Assembly (NCBI RefSeq): GCF_900110115.1
Contig: NZ_FOCM01000002.1
Location: 477,912 to 541,911, forward strand
Direction of reading: 5' to 3'
Source of the DNA: Palleronia pelagia
GTDB lineage: Bacteria; Pseudomonadota; Alphaproteobacteria; Rhodobacterales; Rhodobacteraceae
DNA: 64,000 bases
This document shows positions 1-8,880 of the stretch, piece after piece. Under the pieces are notes generated by a model. That model saw nothing but the letters and a program-made list of their open reading frames with translations. It made no database searches and was not told the DNA's origin. The stretch's first letter is position 1. The number at the start of each line of letters is the position of its first letter. A program made the position numbers and the translations under genes.

Positions 1-516
1 ACCGCCGGTGCGGGCCGACACGACGATCTTGCCCGCCTGCCCGGCCGCGGGCACGACCGCCTTGCGCCCGGTCAGGGTGTAGGTGTCGCCGTCGCGTCTG
101 GCCTCGGTCGCGACGCGGCTGAGGTCGTAGCGGCTGCCGGGCTCGCCATGGGCGAAGGCCAGCATCGTGGACCCCGCGATCACGTCCTCGATCAACGCCT
201 TCTGGGCGTCGCTGCCGCGGCGCGCGATCAGCCCGCCCGCGGGAACGATCTCCAGCAGCGGTTCGGTCGCGCCGGCGCGGCCCAGTTCCTCGAAGACGAC
301 GCTCAGGTCGAAGCCCGCGCCGCCGAAACCGCCCTCATCCTCGGTGAAAAGGGCGCCGATGACGCCCATCTCGGCCAGCCCGTCCCAGGCCTCTTGCGAA
401 TAGCCGGTGTCGCCCTCGGCCACCGCCTCGCGCGCCTTCTTGTCCAGCGTATCGGCCAGGAAACGGCGCAGGCCGTCCTGCAGCATCTGGCGTTCTTCTG
501 TCAGGTCGAATTTCAT
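1..516 (-). CDS. Acyl-CoA dehydrogenase, N-terminal part (gene runs off the left edge)
   Basis: The 172 visible codons begin MKFDLTEERQMLQDGLRRFL, the helical N-terminal domain of the FAD-dependent acyl-CoA dehydrogenase family, and continue through the GGFGGAG and EELGRAGATEPLLE segments typical of the family. The catalytic and flavin-binding C-terminal part lies outside the window. The start at 516 is 3 bp after the stop of the upstream acyl-CoA dehydrogenase gene, so the two are almost certainly cotranscribed. Paired small and large acyl-CoA dehydrogenase subunits are common in operons that degrade steroid, aromatic or cyclic acyl-CoAs, so the two genes may encode a heteromeric enzyme. That last point is inference. 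Confidence 0.9.
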   Translation of the reverse strand, partial: MKFDLTEERQMLQDGLRRFLADTLDKKAREAVAEGDTGYSQEAWDGLAEMGVIGALFTEDEGGFGGAGFDLSVVFEELGRAGATEPLLEIVPAGGLIARRGSDAQKALIEDVIAGSTMLAFAHGEPGSRYDLSRVATEARRDGDTYTLTGRKAVVPAAGQAGKIVVSARTGG

Positions 517-519
517 GGC

Positions 520-1716
520 TCAGAGCTCCAGGATGGCTTTCGAGATGATGGTCTTCTGCACCTCGTTCGAGCCGCCGTAGATCGACAGCTTGCGGTTGTT
601 GAAATAGGTCGCCGCGGCCGGCAGCGCGTAGTCGGGGCCCACGGGTTCGACATTGCTGCCGGGCTCCAGCGCCTCGGAGACGAACGGCATGGCGTAGGGG
701 CCCACGGCCTCGCGCGTCAGCGCGTTGATCTCCTGCCGGATGACGGTGCCCTTGATCTTGAGCATGGACGATTCCGCGCCCGGGGCCTGTCCCTCGGCGG
801 CGGCCGAGACCACGCGCAGGTTGGTCGTGGCCATCGCCATCAGCGCGATCTCGACCTCGGCCACCTTCGCGGCGAAAAGCGGATCCTCGATCAGCGGGCG
901 GCCGTGGCTGTGTTCCAGCCGGGCGATGCGCTTGAGGTTCTCCAGCGCGGCATTGGCAAAGCCCACGCCCGCGATATTAGTGCGCTCGTGGGTCAGCAGG
1001 TACTTGGCGTAGGTCCAGCCCTTGTTCTCCTCGCCCACCAGGTTCTCGACCGGCACGCGCACGTCCTTGAACCAGACCTCGTTCACCTCGGCCCCGCCGT
1101 CGATCAGCACGATCGGCCGGACCTCGACGCCCGGGTCGTTCATGTCGATCAGCAGGAAGCTGATCCCCTCCTGCGGCTTGCCCTCTTTCGAGGTCCGCAC
1201 GAGGCAGAAGATCATGTTGGCGTGCTGGCCCAGCGTGGTCCACGTCTTCTGGCCGTTGACGACGTAGTGGTCGCCGTCGCGCTTGGCCTCGCATTTCAGG
1301 CTGGCCAGGTCCGATCCGGCGCCCGGCTCGGAATAGCCCTGGCACCACCAGTCATCGCCGTTGAGGATGCGCGGCAGCCAGTAGTCCTTCTGGTCCTCGC
1401 TGCCGAACTGCTGAAGCACGGGGCCCAGCATGTTGATGCCGAAGGGCACGATCCGGGGGGCGTGGGCGGCGGTCGTCTCTTCCTCGAAGATGTGGCGCTG
1501 CACGGCGTCCCAGCCGGTGCCGCCGTATTTCTTCGGCCAGTTGCCGGCCAGCCAGCCGCGTTCGTTCAGGATCGCGTGCCATTCCTCGTGGTCTTCCTTC
1601 GTCAGCTCGTGGCGCAGGCGCACCTTGTCCGACAGCCGCTCGGGAAGCTTTTCGTCCAGGAACGCCCGCACCTCGGCGCGGAAGGCGTTCTGCTCGTCGG
1701 TGTAGCTCAGGTCCAT
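520..1716 (-). CDS. Acyl-CoA dehydrogenase
   Basis: This 398-residue protein has the full acyl-CoA dehydrogenase layout. An N-terminal helical domain (MDLSYTDEQNAFRAEVRAFL) is followed by the substrate and FAD motif GYSEPGAGSDLASL near residue 130 and the C-terminal signature YGGSNEVQKTIISKAIL. It should catalyse FAD-dependent alpha,beta-desaturation of an acyl-CoA in the cytoplasm, passing electrons to electron-transfer flavoprotein. It lies 15 bp downstream of the thiolase gene and 3 bp upstream of a second acyl-CoA dehydrogenase gene. The acyl chain cannot be read from sequence. The first segment resembles the long-chain or bulky-substrate FadE group more than short-chain enzymes. Confidence 0.95.
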   Translation of the reverse strand: MDLSYTDEQNAFRAEVRAFLDEKLPERLSDKVRLRHELTKEDHEEWHAILNERGWLAGNWPKKYGGTGWDAVQRHIFEEETTAAHAPRIVPFGINMLGPVLQQFGSEDQKDYWLPRILNGDDWWCQGYSEPGAGSDLASLKCEAKRDGDHYVVNGQKTWTTLGQHANMIFCLVRTSKEGKPQEGISFLLIDMNDPGVEVRPIVLIDGGAEVNEVWFKDVRVPVENLVGEENKGWTYAKYLLTHERTNIAGVGFANAALENLKRIARLEHSHGRPLIEDPLFAAKVAEVEIALMAMATTNLRVVSAAAEGQAPGAESSMLKIKGTVIRQEINALTREAVGPYAMPFVSEALEPGSNVEPVGPDYALPAAATYFNNRKLSIYGGSNEVQKTIISKAILEL

Positions 1717-1731
1717 CGCGATGTTCCTTTC

Positions 1732-2907
1732 TCAATAAATCTCGAACAGGCCCGCGGCACCCTGGCCGCCGCCGATGCACATGGTGACAACGCCCAGCTT
1801 GGCGCCCCGGCGCCGGCCCTCGTGCAGGATGTGCCCCGCCATGCGTGCGCCGGTCATGCCGAACGGGTGGCCGACCGAGATCGAGCCGCCGTTGACGTTC
1901 AGGATGTCGTTGTCGATGCCCAGCGTGTCGCGACAATAGAGAAGCTGCGAGGCGAAGGCCTCGTTCAGCTCCCACAGGTCGATATCGTCGACCGACAGGC
2001 CCTGGCGTTCCAGAAGGCGCGGCACGGCATAGACCGGCCCGATGCCCATCTCGTCCGGCTCGCACCCCGCGACGGCGAAGCCGCGGAAGGCGCCCAACGG
2101 CTCGAGCCCCGCGCGCTCGGCCTCCTTGCGATCCATCATGACCAGCGCGGCAGCGCCGTCCGACAGCTGGCTGGCGTTGCCGGCGGTGATGTATTTCCCC
2201 TCGCCGCGCACGGGTTGCAGGCCCTTCAGGGCCTCAAGCGTCGTGGAGGGGCGGTTGCATTCGTCCATCTCCAGCATGACCTCTTCGTGGGTCACCTCGC
2301 CGGTTTCCTTGTTCTTCACGGCCTTCGTCGTCTTGATGCCCGCCAGCTCGGCGTCGAAGCGGCCCGCCTTCTGGGCCGCGGCGGTGCGCATCTGGGACTG
2401 GTAGCCCAGCTCGTCCTGCGCATCGCGGCTGATGCCATAGCGGTCGGCCACGATGTCGGCGGTGTCGATCATCGGCAGGTAGAGGTCGGGCTTGTGCTCC
2501 ATGATCCAGTCGTTCGGCGCCTCGTCGGGGGGCGGCTGCACGCCCGAGATCGACTCGACCCCGCCGACCAGGACGGCCTTGGCGCCCTCGGCCCCGATCA
2601 TGTGTCCCCCCATGGCGATGGCCTGAAGGCCCGACGCGCAAAAGCGGTTCACGGTCGTGCCCGCGATCGACACGGGCAGGCCCGCCCGGATCACCGCCTG
2701 GCGCGCGATGTTGCGGCCCGTGACCCCTTGGGGATAGCCGCAACCCCAGATGCTGTCCTCGATCAGCGCGGGATCGATGCCCGCGCGCGTGACGGCGTGG
2801 TGGGTCGCGTGACCGGCCAGGTCGACGCCGTGGGTGATGTTGAACGCGCCCCGGTGGGCCTTGCCGATGGGGGTGCGCGCGACGGAGACGATTACGGCGT
2901 CAGTCAT
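1732..2907 (-). CDS. Acetyl-CoA C-acyltransferase (thiolase)
   Basis: This 391-residue protein has the length and motifs of a type II thiolase. The acyl-accepting cysteine is Cys90 in VNRFCASGLQA, the catalytic His347 sits in GGSISVGHPFGMTGARM, and Cys377 sits in [14 protein letters not shown]. It would cleave a 3-ketoacyl-CoA to acetyl-CoA plus a shortened acyl-CoA. Its start overlaps the end of the fused hydratase/dehydrogenase gene by 8 bp, which indicates translational coupling of successive beta-oxidation steps. Specificity for straight-chain, aromatic or 3-oxoadipyl substrates is not decided by the sequence, so I give no fadA or pcaF symbol. Confidence 0.95.
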   Translation of the reverse strand: MTDAVIVSVARTPIGKAHRGAFNITHGVDLAGHATHHAVTRAGIDPALIEDSIWGCGYPQGVTGRNIARQAVIRAGLPVSIAGTTVNRFCASGLQAIAMGGHMIGAEGAKAVLVGGVESISGVQPPPDEAPNDWIMEHKPDLYLPMIDTADIVADRYGISRDAQDELGYQSQMRTAAAQKAGRFDAELAGIKTTKAVKNKETGEVTHEEVMLEMDECNRPSTTLEALKGLQPVRGEGKYITAGNASQLSDGAAALVMMDRKEAERAGLEPLGAFRGFAVAGCEPDEMGIGPVYAVPRLLERQGLSVDDIDLWELNEAFASQLLYCRDTLGIDNDILNVNGGSISVGHPFGMTGARMAGHILHEGRRRGAKLGVVTMCIGGGQGAAGLFEIY

Positions 2908-4993
2908 TGTTCATACTTTCGAAATTGCGGCCCTCGGCGGCCAGGGTGTCGATCAGGGCGGCGGGCGACCAGAAGCCGCTGCCATCCTCGTAGGCGTTAA
3001 GCCGGTCGCGGATCGTGGCGATCCCGGTCATATCGGCGTATTTCATCGGCCCGCCGCGATACCGCGGGAAGCCGTAGCCCATGAGCTTCACCACATCGAT
3101 GTCGAGCGGGCGCAGCGCGATGCCGTCTTCCAGGATGCGCGCGCCCTCGTTCACCATCGCGGCCATGTAGCGCTCGACGATCTCGTCACCGGTGAAATCA
3201 CGCGGCGTGACGCCCTGCGCGGCGCGCTCCTTGGCGATCAGATCCAGAACCTCGGGGTCCTCGCGGCCCTTGGGGCTTTCGTCGTCGTAGATGTAGAAGC
3301 CCCGCCCGGTCTTGCGGCCCAGACGTTCCATTCCGTAGAGGTCATCGGCCCATTGCGGATAGACCACGCCGGGCTGTTTGCCCTTCCGCTGGCGCGTCAT
3401 GTAACCGATGTCGAGCCCCGCCAGGTCGGCGACCTTCATCGGCCCCATGGCGAAGCCGAACTGCTCGAGCGCGCGGTCGATCTGGTAGGGAGATGCCCCG
3501 TGCAGGATCATCCAGTCGGCCGCACTGCGATAGTGGCTGAGCATGCGGTTGCCGATGAACCCGTCGCAGACACCCGCGCGCACGCTGACCTTGCCCAGCC
3601 GCTTGCCCAGGGCAAACGCCGTGGCGGTCACGTCGGTGTCGGTCGCGTCGGCCACCACGACTTCCAGCAGTTTCATCACGTGGGCGGGGCTGAAGAAATG
3701 CAGGCCGATCACGTCTGCGGGCCGCGACGTGGCCTGCGCGATCTCGTTGATGTCGAGGTAAGACGTGTTGGTCGCCAGCACCGCGCCCGGCTTGGCGACC
3801 GCATCGAGTTGGGTGAACACCTCTTTCTTGACGTCCAGCGACTCGAACACGGCTTCGATGATGACATCGGCGTCCTTCAGGTCGCCGTAATCGGTCGTGG
3901 TGGTGAGGGTCGCAAGCGCCGCGTCGCGCTTGGCGTCGCTCATCTTGCCGCGTTTGACCGCGCCCGCGAGGTTCGACTCGATCGTGGCGCGGGCCTTGTC
4001 GGCGGCCTCGGGCTTCATCTCGACCAGCGTGACGGGCAATCCGGCCAGCAGCGCCGCGGTGGCGATGCCCGATCCCATGGTGCCGCCGCCGACGACGCCG
4101 ATGGCCTGCACGTCACGCGGGGTGGCGTCCTTCAGGCCGGGCACGCGGGCGACCTTGCGCTCGATGAAGAAGGCGTGGATCAGGCCCTCGCGCTGGGGGG
4201 TGTCGATCAGCTCGTTGAACAGGCGCCGTTCCTCGGCCAGCCCGTCGGGCAGGTCCATCTCGGTGGCGGCCTTCACGGCCTTCATCGCCTGCACCTGCGC
4301 CACCTGGCCCGGGAACTTGCGACGCAAGTTCTGCTCCCATATGTCCCATCCATCGGCGGGCGCGGCCGGACGCGGCAGGCCCGAGACGGGGCGCGGCGCG
4401 GCGCCTTCGGCCAGCAGCTCGCGGGCATAGGCCACGCCCTCGGCCCGCGCGGCCTCGGAGCCCTTGCCCTCGCCCACACGGTCGATCAGTCCGCTCTCGC
4501 GCGCCGCCTCGGGCGTCACGGGCTTGCCCGAGGTGATCATCTCGAGCGCGGCGTCGGTCCCGACCACGCGCGGCGCACGCTGCGTGCCGCCCGCGCCGGG
4601 CAGGATGCCCAGCGAAACCTCGGGCAGGCCCAGCTTCGTTCCGGGCAGCGCGAGGCGATAGTGGCAGCCCAGCGCGACTTCGAGCCCGCCGCCCAGCGCC
4701 GCGCCGTGGATCGACGCGACCACGGGCTTGGGACAGTCCTCGATCAGCGTGCAGATCTCGGGCAGCCACGGGTCCTGCGGCGGCTTGCCGAACTCGCTCA
4801 CGTCCGCGCCGCCCAGGAACAGCCGCCCCGCGCCGCAGATGACGGCGATGCGCGCGGTTTCGTCGGCGGCGAACCGGTCGACGCAGTCCTTCAGCGCGGC
4901 ACGGGTGGCATGGCCCAGCGCGTTCACCGGCGGGTTGTCAACGGTGATGACCGCGATCTCGTCGTCCAGGTCGTAGGTGACGGGTGTGCTCAT
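2900..4993 (-). CDS. Fused enoyl-CoA hydratase / 3-hydroxyacyl-CoA dehydrogenase
   Basis: The 697-residue protein joins a crotonase domain (about residues 1-190; GAGRLFLGGADVSEF oxyanion-hole region, then LGILPGAGGTQR) to a 3-hydroxyacyl-CoA dehydrogenase. The Rossmann motif is IGVVGGGTMGSGIA near residue 295 and the C-terminal helical dehydrogenase domain carries GYGFPRYRGGPMKYAD. It would hydrate a 2-enoyl-CoA and oxidise the 3-hydroxy product with NAD+. This is the FadJ/FadB-type alpha subunit layout, and the thiolase gene follows with an 8-bp overlap. It begins 34 bp after the IclR gene. It is standard in length with no visible defect. Confidence 0.95.
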   Translation of the reverse strand: MSTPVTYDLDDEIAVITVDNPPVNALGHATRAALKDCVDRFAADETARIAVICGAGRLFLGGADVSEFGKPPQDPWLPEICTLIEDCPKPVVASIHGAALGGGLEVALGCHYRLALPGTKLGLPEVSLGILPGAGGTQRAPRVVGTDAALEMITSGKPVTPEAARESGLIDRVGEGKGSEAARAEGVAYARELLAEGAAPRPVSGLPRPAAPADGWDIWEQNLRRKFPGQVAQVQAMKAVKAATEMDLPDGLAEERRLFNELIDTPQREGLIHAFFIERKVARVPGLKDATPRDVQAIGVVGGGTMGSGIATAALLAGLPVTLVEMKPEAADKARATIESNLAGAVKRGKMSDAKRDAALATLTTTTDYGDLKDADVIIEAVFESLDVKKEVFTQLDAVAKPGAVLATNTSYLDINEIAQATSRPADVIGLHFFSPAHVMKLLEVVVADATDTDVTATAFALGKRLGKVSVRAGVCDGFIGNRMLSHYRSAADWMILHGASPYQIDRALEQFGFAMGPMKVADLAGLDIGYMTRQRKGKQPGVVYPQWADDLYGMERLGRKTGRGFYIYDDESPKGREDPEVLDLIAKERAAQGVTPRDFTGDEIVERYMAAMVNEGARILEDGIALRPLDIDVVKLMGYGFPRYRGGPMKYADMTGIATIRDRLNAYEDGSGFWSPAALIDTLAAEGRNFESMNND

Positions 4994-5027
4994 GGTTCCT
5001 CCTGTTCGGTCGTGGGTTGCCGCGCGC

Positions 5028-5834
5028 TCAGCCCGGCAGGGGCGAGGGCGGCATGCCCAGTCGTTGTTCCAGTTCCTTCACCGCGACCCGCAGCGCCGGG
5101 CCCACCTCAGTCTCCATCCGCTCCACCGGCAGGTCCACGGGCAGCGCGCCGCAGGTGAAGACCACCGGCCCGCCGATGTCGCGCGGCTGAAACGGGGTCG
5201 ACACGGCGTGGATGTTGCCGCTGAAATACTGCGCCGGTTCGGTGATGACGAAGCCGCGGGCGAACATCTGGTCGCGGGCGTCGGCGCGGATCTCGCGCGC
5301 GGTGGCCAGGTCCAGCCCCCGGTCGCCATCGACCTCGGACACGAGCTCGGGCAGCGCGTCCTCGGACGTGGCACCGATCAGGCAATGCCCCGAGGACGTG
5401 CCCCGGAACGGCAGGCGGTGGCCGACCTCGAGCCAGATCGACGACCGGTCGACGGGGCGGAACGTCTTGGCCAGCAGGACCTTGTTCGTGTCGCGCATGG
5501 CCAGCAGCGCGAGGGTGCCCGTCTCGTCAGCCAGCCGCTGCATGATGGGGGCGCAGATGTCGATGAAGCTGATCGATGCGCCCGCCACGTTGCCCAGCGC
5601 CAGCAGCGCGGGACCGGGGCGGTACCGGTCGCGCAGCCGGCCGTGGGTCAGGTAGCCCAGCGATTGCAGCGTGAAAGTCAGCCGCGACACGGTGGACTTG
5701 GGCAGGCCCGTCCGTTCGGCGATCTCGGCGTTGCTCAGCCCGTCATCCGAGGGACGGAAGGCGCGCAGGACACTCAGGCCACGGGCCAGCGTCGTGGCGA
5801 AACGGCGATCGGCGTGGGGCGATTGGTCGGTCAT
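5028..5834 (-). CDS. IclR-family transcriptional regulator
   Basis: The 268-residue product has an N-terminal winged helix-turn-helix (about residues 12-70; LSNAEIAERTGLPKSTVSRL) and a C-terminal IclR effector domain (about 85-255; FRGTSSGHCLIGATSED). I place the start at 5834 because the ATG overlaps the dctM stop as TGATG and the protein begins MTDQSPHADRR. A longer reading frame extends upstream through dctM but is an artefact of high GC. The gene lies between the TRAP permease and the beta-oxidation enzymes, so it probably senses the transported compound or its CoA thioester. Its likely target is the pair of palindromic boxes upstream of dctP at 8881-8915. Repression is inference. Confidence 0.92.
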   Translation of the reverse strand: MTDQSPHADRRFATTLARGLSVLRAFRPSDDGLSNAEIAERTGLPKSTVSRLTFTLQSLGYLTHGRLRDRYRPGPALLALGNVAGASISFIDICAPIMQRLADETGTLALLAMRDTNKVLLAKTFRPVDRSSIWLEVGHRLPFRGTSSGHCLIGATSEDALPELVSEVDGDRGLDLATAREIRADARDQMFARGFVITEPAQYFSGNIHAVSTPFQPRDIGGPVVFTCGALPVDLPVERMETEVGPALRVAVKELEQRLGMPPSPLPG

Positions 5835-7171
5835 CACATGCTCCCCGGAATGGCCAGGCTCAGCCACGGCACTGCCATGATGATGATCAGGACGATCACG
5901 TCTATGCTCAGGAACCGCAGGATGCCCGAGAAGATCCGGTCGATGGGCACGGACGGCCCCACGACGGACGAGATGACGAAGACGTTCAGACCCACGGGCG
6001 GGGTGATCAGGCCGATTTCCAGCAGCTTGATGACCACGACACCGAACCAGATCAGGTCGAAGCCATAGGTCTCGATCAGCGGGATCATCAGCGGCAGGGT
6101 CAGAACCATGATCCCGATCGGGTCGAGGAACATGCCCAGCAGCAGGTAGATCCCGGCGATGGCCGCCATCAGCACCACGGGGCTGAGCTCGGCATCGGTC
6201 ACCGCCTGCACGATGTCGGGCGCCACGCCGGTCAGCGCGATGAAGGCCACGAAGATCTTGGCGCCCGCGGCGATCAGGAAGATCGATGTCGTCTGGATGC
6301 AGGTCTCGCGCAGCGACTCCCACAGCCCCCGCAGCGTCAGCTTGCGCTGGATGAAACCGATCGCGACGGCCAGCGAGACCGAGATCGCGGCCGCCTCGGT
6401 CGCGGTGAAGAACCCGCCGTAGATGCCGCCGACGATGATGACGAACAGCGCGACGGCGGGCCAGGCGGCGATCGCGGCGCTGCGCCGCTCGGAGGCCGTG
6501 ATCTCGCCGGTATAGGCGGGCGCATCGCCGGGCTTCTGCTTCACCCAGATCCAGATGACCAGGAGGAAGCCCGCCAGGCTCAGCAGCCCCGGCAGGACAC
6601 CGGCGAGGAACAGCGCGCTGATCGAGGTCTCGGTGAAAATGCCATAGATGATGAACAGCACCGATGGCGGGATCAGGCTGCCCAGCGTGCCGCCCGCCGC
6701 GACCGAGGCCGTCGCCAGCCGCTTGTCGTAGCCCATCGACAGCATTTCGGGCGAACAGATCCGCCCCATGGTCGAGGCGCAGGCGATGGACGACCCGGTG
6801 ATGGCCGAGAAGCCGCCGCAGCCCACGACGCTGGCCATGGCGACGCCGCCGGGCACCTTGGCCAGCCAGACGCGCGCGGCATGGTAGATCGCGGTCGTGA
6901 TCTCGGCGCGATAGGCGATGTGGCCCAGCGCGACGAAGAGCGGGATCATCGACAAATCGTAGCTGTGGATCAGGTCGAACGAGTTCGAGAAGACCAGCGA
7001 CGAGGTCGGACGATACGCCCGCTCGGGCGCGAAGGCACCGGTGCGGAACGCGAAAATGACGAAGGTGCCGACGGTCGCGACACCCGCCAGCGCGAAGGCG
7101 ATGGGCACGCGAATGGCCAGCAGGCCGATGACGCTGGCGAAGGCGACGATGCCGATCAGGGTTCCGTCCAT
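5834..7171 (-). CDS. dctM: TRAP transporter large permease subunit
   Basis: This 445-residue, strongly hydrophobic protein is a DctM-type permease with about 12 membrane segments. It has the family features PIAFALAGV near residue 25, GGFSAITGSSIACASTMGRI around 115-135 and GMFLDPIGIMVL near 350. It would form the sodium-coupled translocation path of a tripartite ATP-independent periplasmic transporter. It starts 3 bp after the small permease gene and its stop overlaps the start of the IclR gene by one base. The symbol names the subunit family, not a proven C4-dicarboxylate substrate. Confidence 0.95.
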   Translation of the reverse strand: MDGTLIGIVAFASVIGLLAIRVPIAFALAGVATVGTFVIFAFRTGAFAPERAYRPTSSLVFSNSFDLIHSYDLSMIPLFVALGHIAYRAEITTAIYHAARVWLAKVPGGVAMASVVGCGGFSAITGSSIACASTMGRICSPEMLSMGYDKRLATASVAAGGTLGSLIPPSVLFIIYGIFTETSISALFLAGVLPGLLSLAGFLLVIWIWVKQKPGDAPAYTGEITASERRSAAIAAWPAVALFVIIVGGIYGGFFTATEAAAISVSLAVAIGFIQRKLTLRGLWESLRETCIQTTSIFLIAAGAKIFVAFIALTGVAPDIVQAVTDAELSPVVLMAAIAGIYLLLGMFLDPIGIMVLTLPLMIPLIETYGFDLIWFGVVVIKLLEIGLITPPVGLNVFVISSVVGPSVPIDRIFSGILRFLSIDVIVLIIIMAVPWLSLAIPGSM

Positions 7172-7174
7172 GGA

Positions 7175-7690
7175 TCAGGCCTCGTCTTCGACATGGGCGG
7201 GGCCGCCATCGATATGGCCTCCCGCGCGGATGGTGGCGATGTCGCGCCAAACGGTGATGGCCAGCCGCACCCAGCAGACCGCGATTCCCAGGAAGAACAG
7301 AGCCCGGCCCGGCCATTTCGGCAGCGAAAGCTGGCCGAAGAAGAACGACCCCGACGACCAGTTACCGGCCAGCTCGTGCCAGCCCGCCCACATGAGCGGC
7401 AGCAGCGCAAAGAGCCCGACGATCGAGCCGAACACCACCAGCCAATCCTGCGCGCGGCGCGGGAAGTGCTGGGTCAGCACCTCGACCACGATATTCGCGC
7501 GGGCGGTGACCACGGCGGCCAGCGGCAGGACGATGGCGGCCACCATCAGCTCGCGCACCATGACGACGGTATCGGGGATACCGGAATTGGCGAACACCCG
7601 CAGGCAGACGCTGATCGTGATGAGTGCACCCAGCCCCACCACGGCGATGGCGGCCAGATCCAGGAACAGCTTTTCGATGCGGGTCAGCAT
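7175..7690 (-). CDS. dctQ: TRAP transporter small permease subunit
   Basis: The 171-residue protein is of DctQ size and has four hydrophobic segments (about residues 12-30, 48-65, 85-105 and 130-148). The loop LTQHFPRRAQDWLVVFGSIV matches the family pattern. It pairs with the large permease encoded 3 bp downstream. It is separated from dctP by 124 bp that contain a stem-loop, consistent with lower expression of the membrane subunits than of the binding protein. Confidence 0.92.
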   Translation of the reverse strand: MLTRIEKLFLDLAAIAVVGLGALITISVCLRVFANSGIPDTVVMVRELMVAAIVLPLAAVVTARANIVVEVLTQHFPRRAQDWLVVFGSIVGLFALLPLMWAGWHELAGNWSSGSFFFGQLSLPKWPGRALFFLGIAVCWVRLAITVWRDIATIRAGGHIDGGPAHVEDEA

Positions 7691-7775
7691 GGGCTGCGCT
7701 CCGTGCGGTCGAAAGGTTGAAGATGGGTGTGGCGGCGCGGGGCCATCGGGTCGTGATCCGGCGCCCGGCCAGGTT

Positions 7776-7803
7776 CGGGGCCCCGCGTCACCGCCGGGCC
7801 CCG
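7776..7803. repeat. Intercistronic stem-loop between dctP and dctQ
   Basis: An 8-bp perfect inverted repeat (CGGGGCCC / GGGCCCCG) with a 12-nt loop lies just downstream of the dctP stop codon. There is no U-tract, so it looks like a processing or 3'-end-stabilising hairpin rather than a terminator. The amino-acid ABC operon has a comparable hairpin after its binding-protein gene at 32341-32367. Confidence 0.5.
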
Positions 7804-7814
7804 GATGTCACGCC

Positions 7815-8864
7815 TCAGCGCTCCCAGGGATAGCCCTGCTCGTCGCGCTCGGCCGTGTACTTGTCGATCAGCCCGCGATACTCGGTCAGCAGCGCCGAGC
7901 CATCCAGGCCGGCGGCATTGGCCTGCTCGACCCACTCGTCGATATAGGTGCTGCCCTTCTCGACCAGCTTGGCACGCTCTTCCTCGGGCAGTTCGATGAT
8001 CTCGACCCCCGCTTCGCGCATGGTCTCGACGGCCGCTTCGTTGTCGGCATTGATCAGCTCGCCCAGCGTGTCGGCCATGCCCATGCCGGCTTCGGCCAGG
8101 GCGTCCTGATGCTCGGCGGACAGGCTGTCGTACATGTCCTTGTTCATGAAGATGCCCAGCGCACCGACCTGCCCCCAGTTCAGCAGGGTATAGCTGTCCA
8201 TGACCTCCTGCTGCTTCAGCGCGGCAATGGCGTAGCTGTAGCCCTGCGAGCAGTCGATCAGGCCCGTATCGAGACCTTGGTAGGCGTCGTAGATCGACAT
8301 GCTGACAAGGTTCGCGCCGTAATCGGCGAAGGTCTTGCCGTAGGCGCCGACACCGCGGACCTTCAGGCCCTCGATGTCGTCGGCCGTGCGGATGGCCGCG
8401 TCCTTGCAGCCGATGTGGACGGCCGAGGTCGTGTAGGTGCCGATATAGACAAGGTTCATGTCGGCCAGGTTCTGCTGAATGGCGTCCGAGCTGCGCATCA
8501 GCTCGTCCGTGGCGCGCATGCCGACCCAGGCGTCGGGGTTGTTGATGGGCAGGTCGGCGATGCCGTAGGCGACCATTTCCTGGGGGAAGTACACCGCGAT
8601 GATCGTGCCCGCGTCGGCCACGCCATCGGCGATCCCGCTCAGCGCGGCGCCGGCCTTGAACAGCGCGCCACCCCACTGGATGTCGAACTGCAGATCGCCC
8701 CCGGTGGTCTCGGCCACCTGCTCGGCGAACCAGTTGGTGGCCTCGGCGCGGGCGCCGCGATTCGGGCCGGCTTCGCCGTAGAACAGCGTGGTCTGCGCCT
8801 GGGCCAGGCCGGCCGTGGCGGCCAGCGTGGCGGCAACCGCAGCGGTGCGGAGCATCTTGGACAT
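7815..8864 (-). CDS. dctP: TRAP transporter substrate-binding protein
   Basis: The 349-residue protein starts with a Sec signal peptide (MSKMLRTAAVAATLAATAG, cleavage after LAQAQ near residue 24) and continues as a DctP-fold periplasmic binding protein. Visible features are the WFAEQVAETTGGDLQF region and a helical C-terminus ending in YPWER. It would capture an organic acid in the periplasm and deliver it to DctQM. The start at 8864 is supported by a strong ribosome-binding site (GGGAGG, 9 nt upstream). The context with an IclR regulator and acyl-CoA enzymes suggests a monocarboxylate or aryl/alkyl carboxylate substrate, which is inference. Confidence 0.93.
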   Translation of the reverse strand: MSKMLRTAAVAATLAATAGLAQAQTTLFYGEAGPNRGARAEATNWFAEQVAETTGGDLQFDIQWGGALFKAGAALSGIADGVADAGTIIAVYFPQEMVAYGIADLPINNPDAWVGMRATDELMRSSDAIQQNLADMNLVYIGTYTTSAVHIGCKDAAIRTADDIEGLKVRGVGAYGKTFADYGANLVSMSIYDAYQGLDTGLIDCSQGYSYAIAALKQQEVMDSYTLLNWGQVGALGIFMNKDMYDSLSAEHQDALAEAGMGMADTLGELINADNEAAVETMREAGVEIIELPEEERAKLVEKGSTYIDEWVEQANAAGLDGSALLTEYRGLIDKYTAERDEQGYPWER

Positions 8865-8880
8865 TGGTGAACCTCCCTAG

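Noticed and set aside
148..3000. 950-codon open frame on the plus strand
   Set aside because: It lies opposite three clear genes, is His/Arg/Gly-rich without recognisable domains and is a shadow of GC-rich codon bias. The same applies to the long frames at 2834-5158, 21689-23704, 24186-26864 and 54359-56779.
5028..7316. 762-codon minus-strand frame covering the IclR gene
   Set aside because: Only its last 268 codons are the IclR protein. The rest overlaps dctM out of frame.
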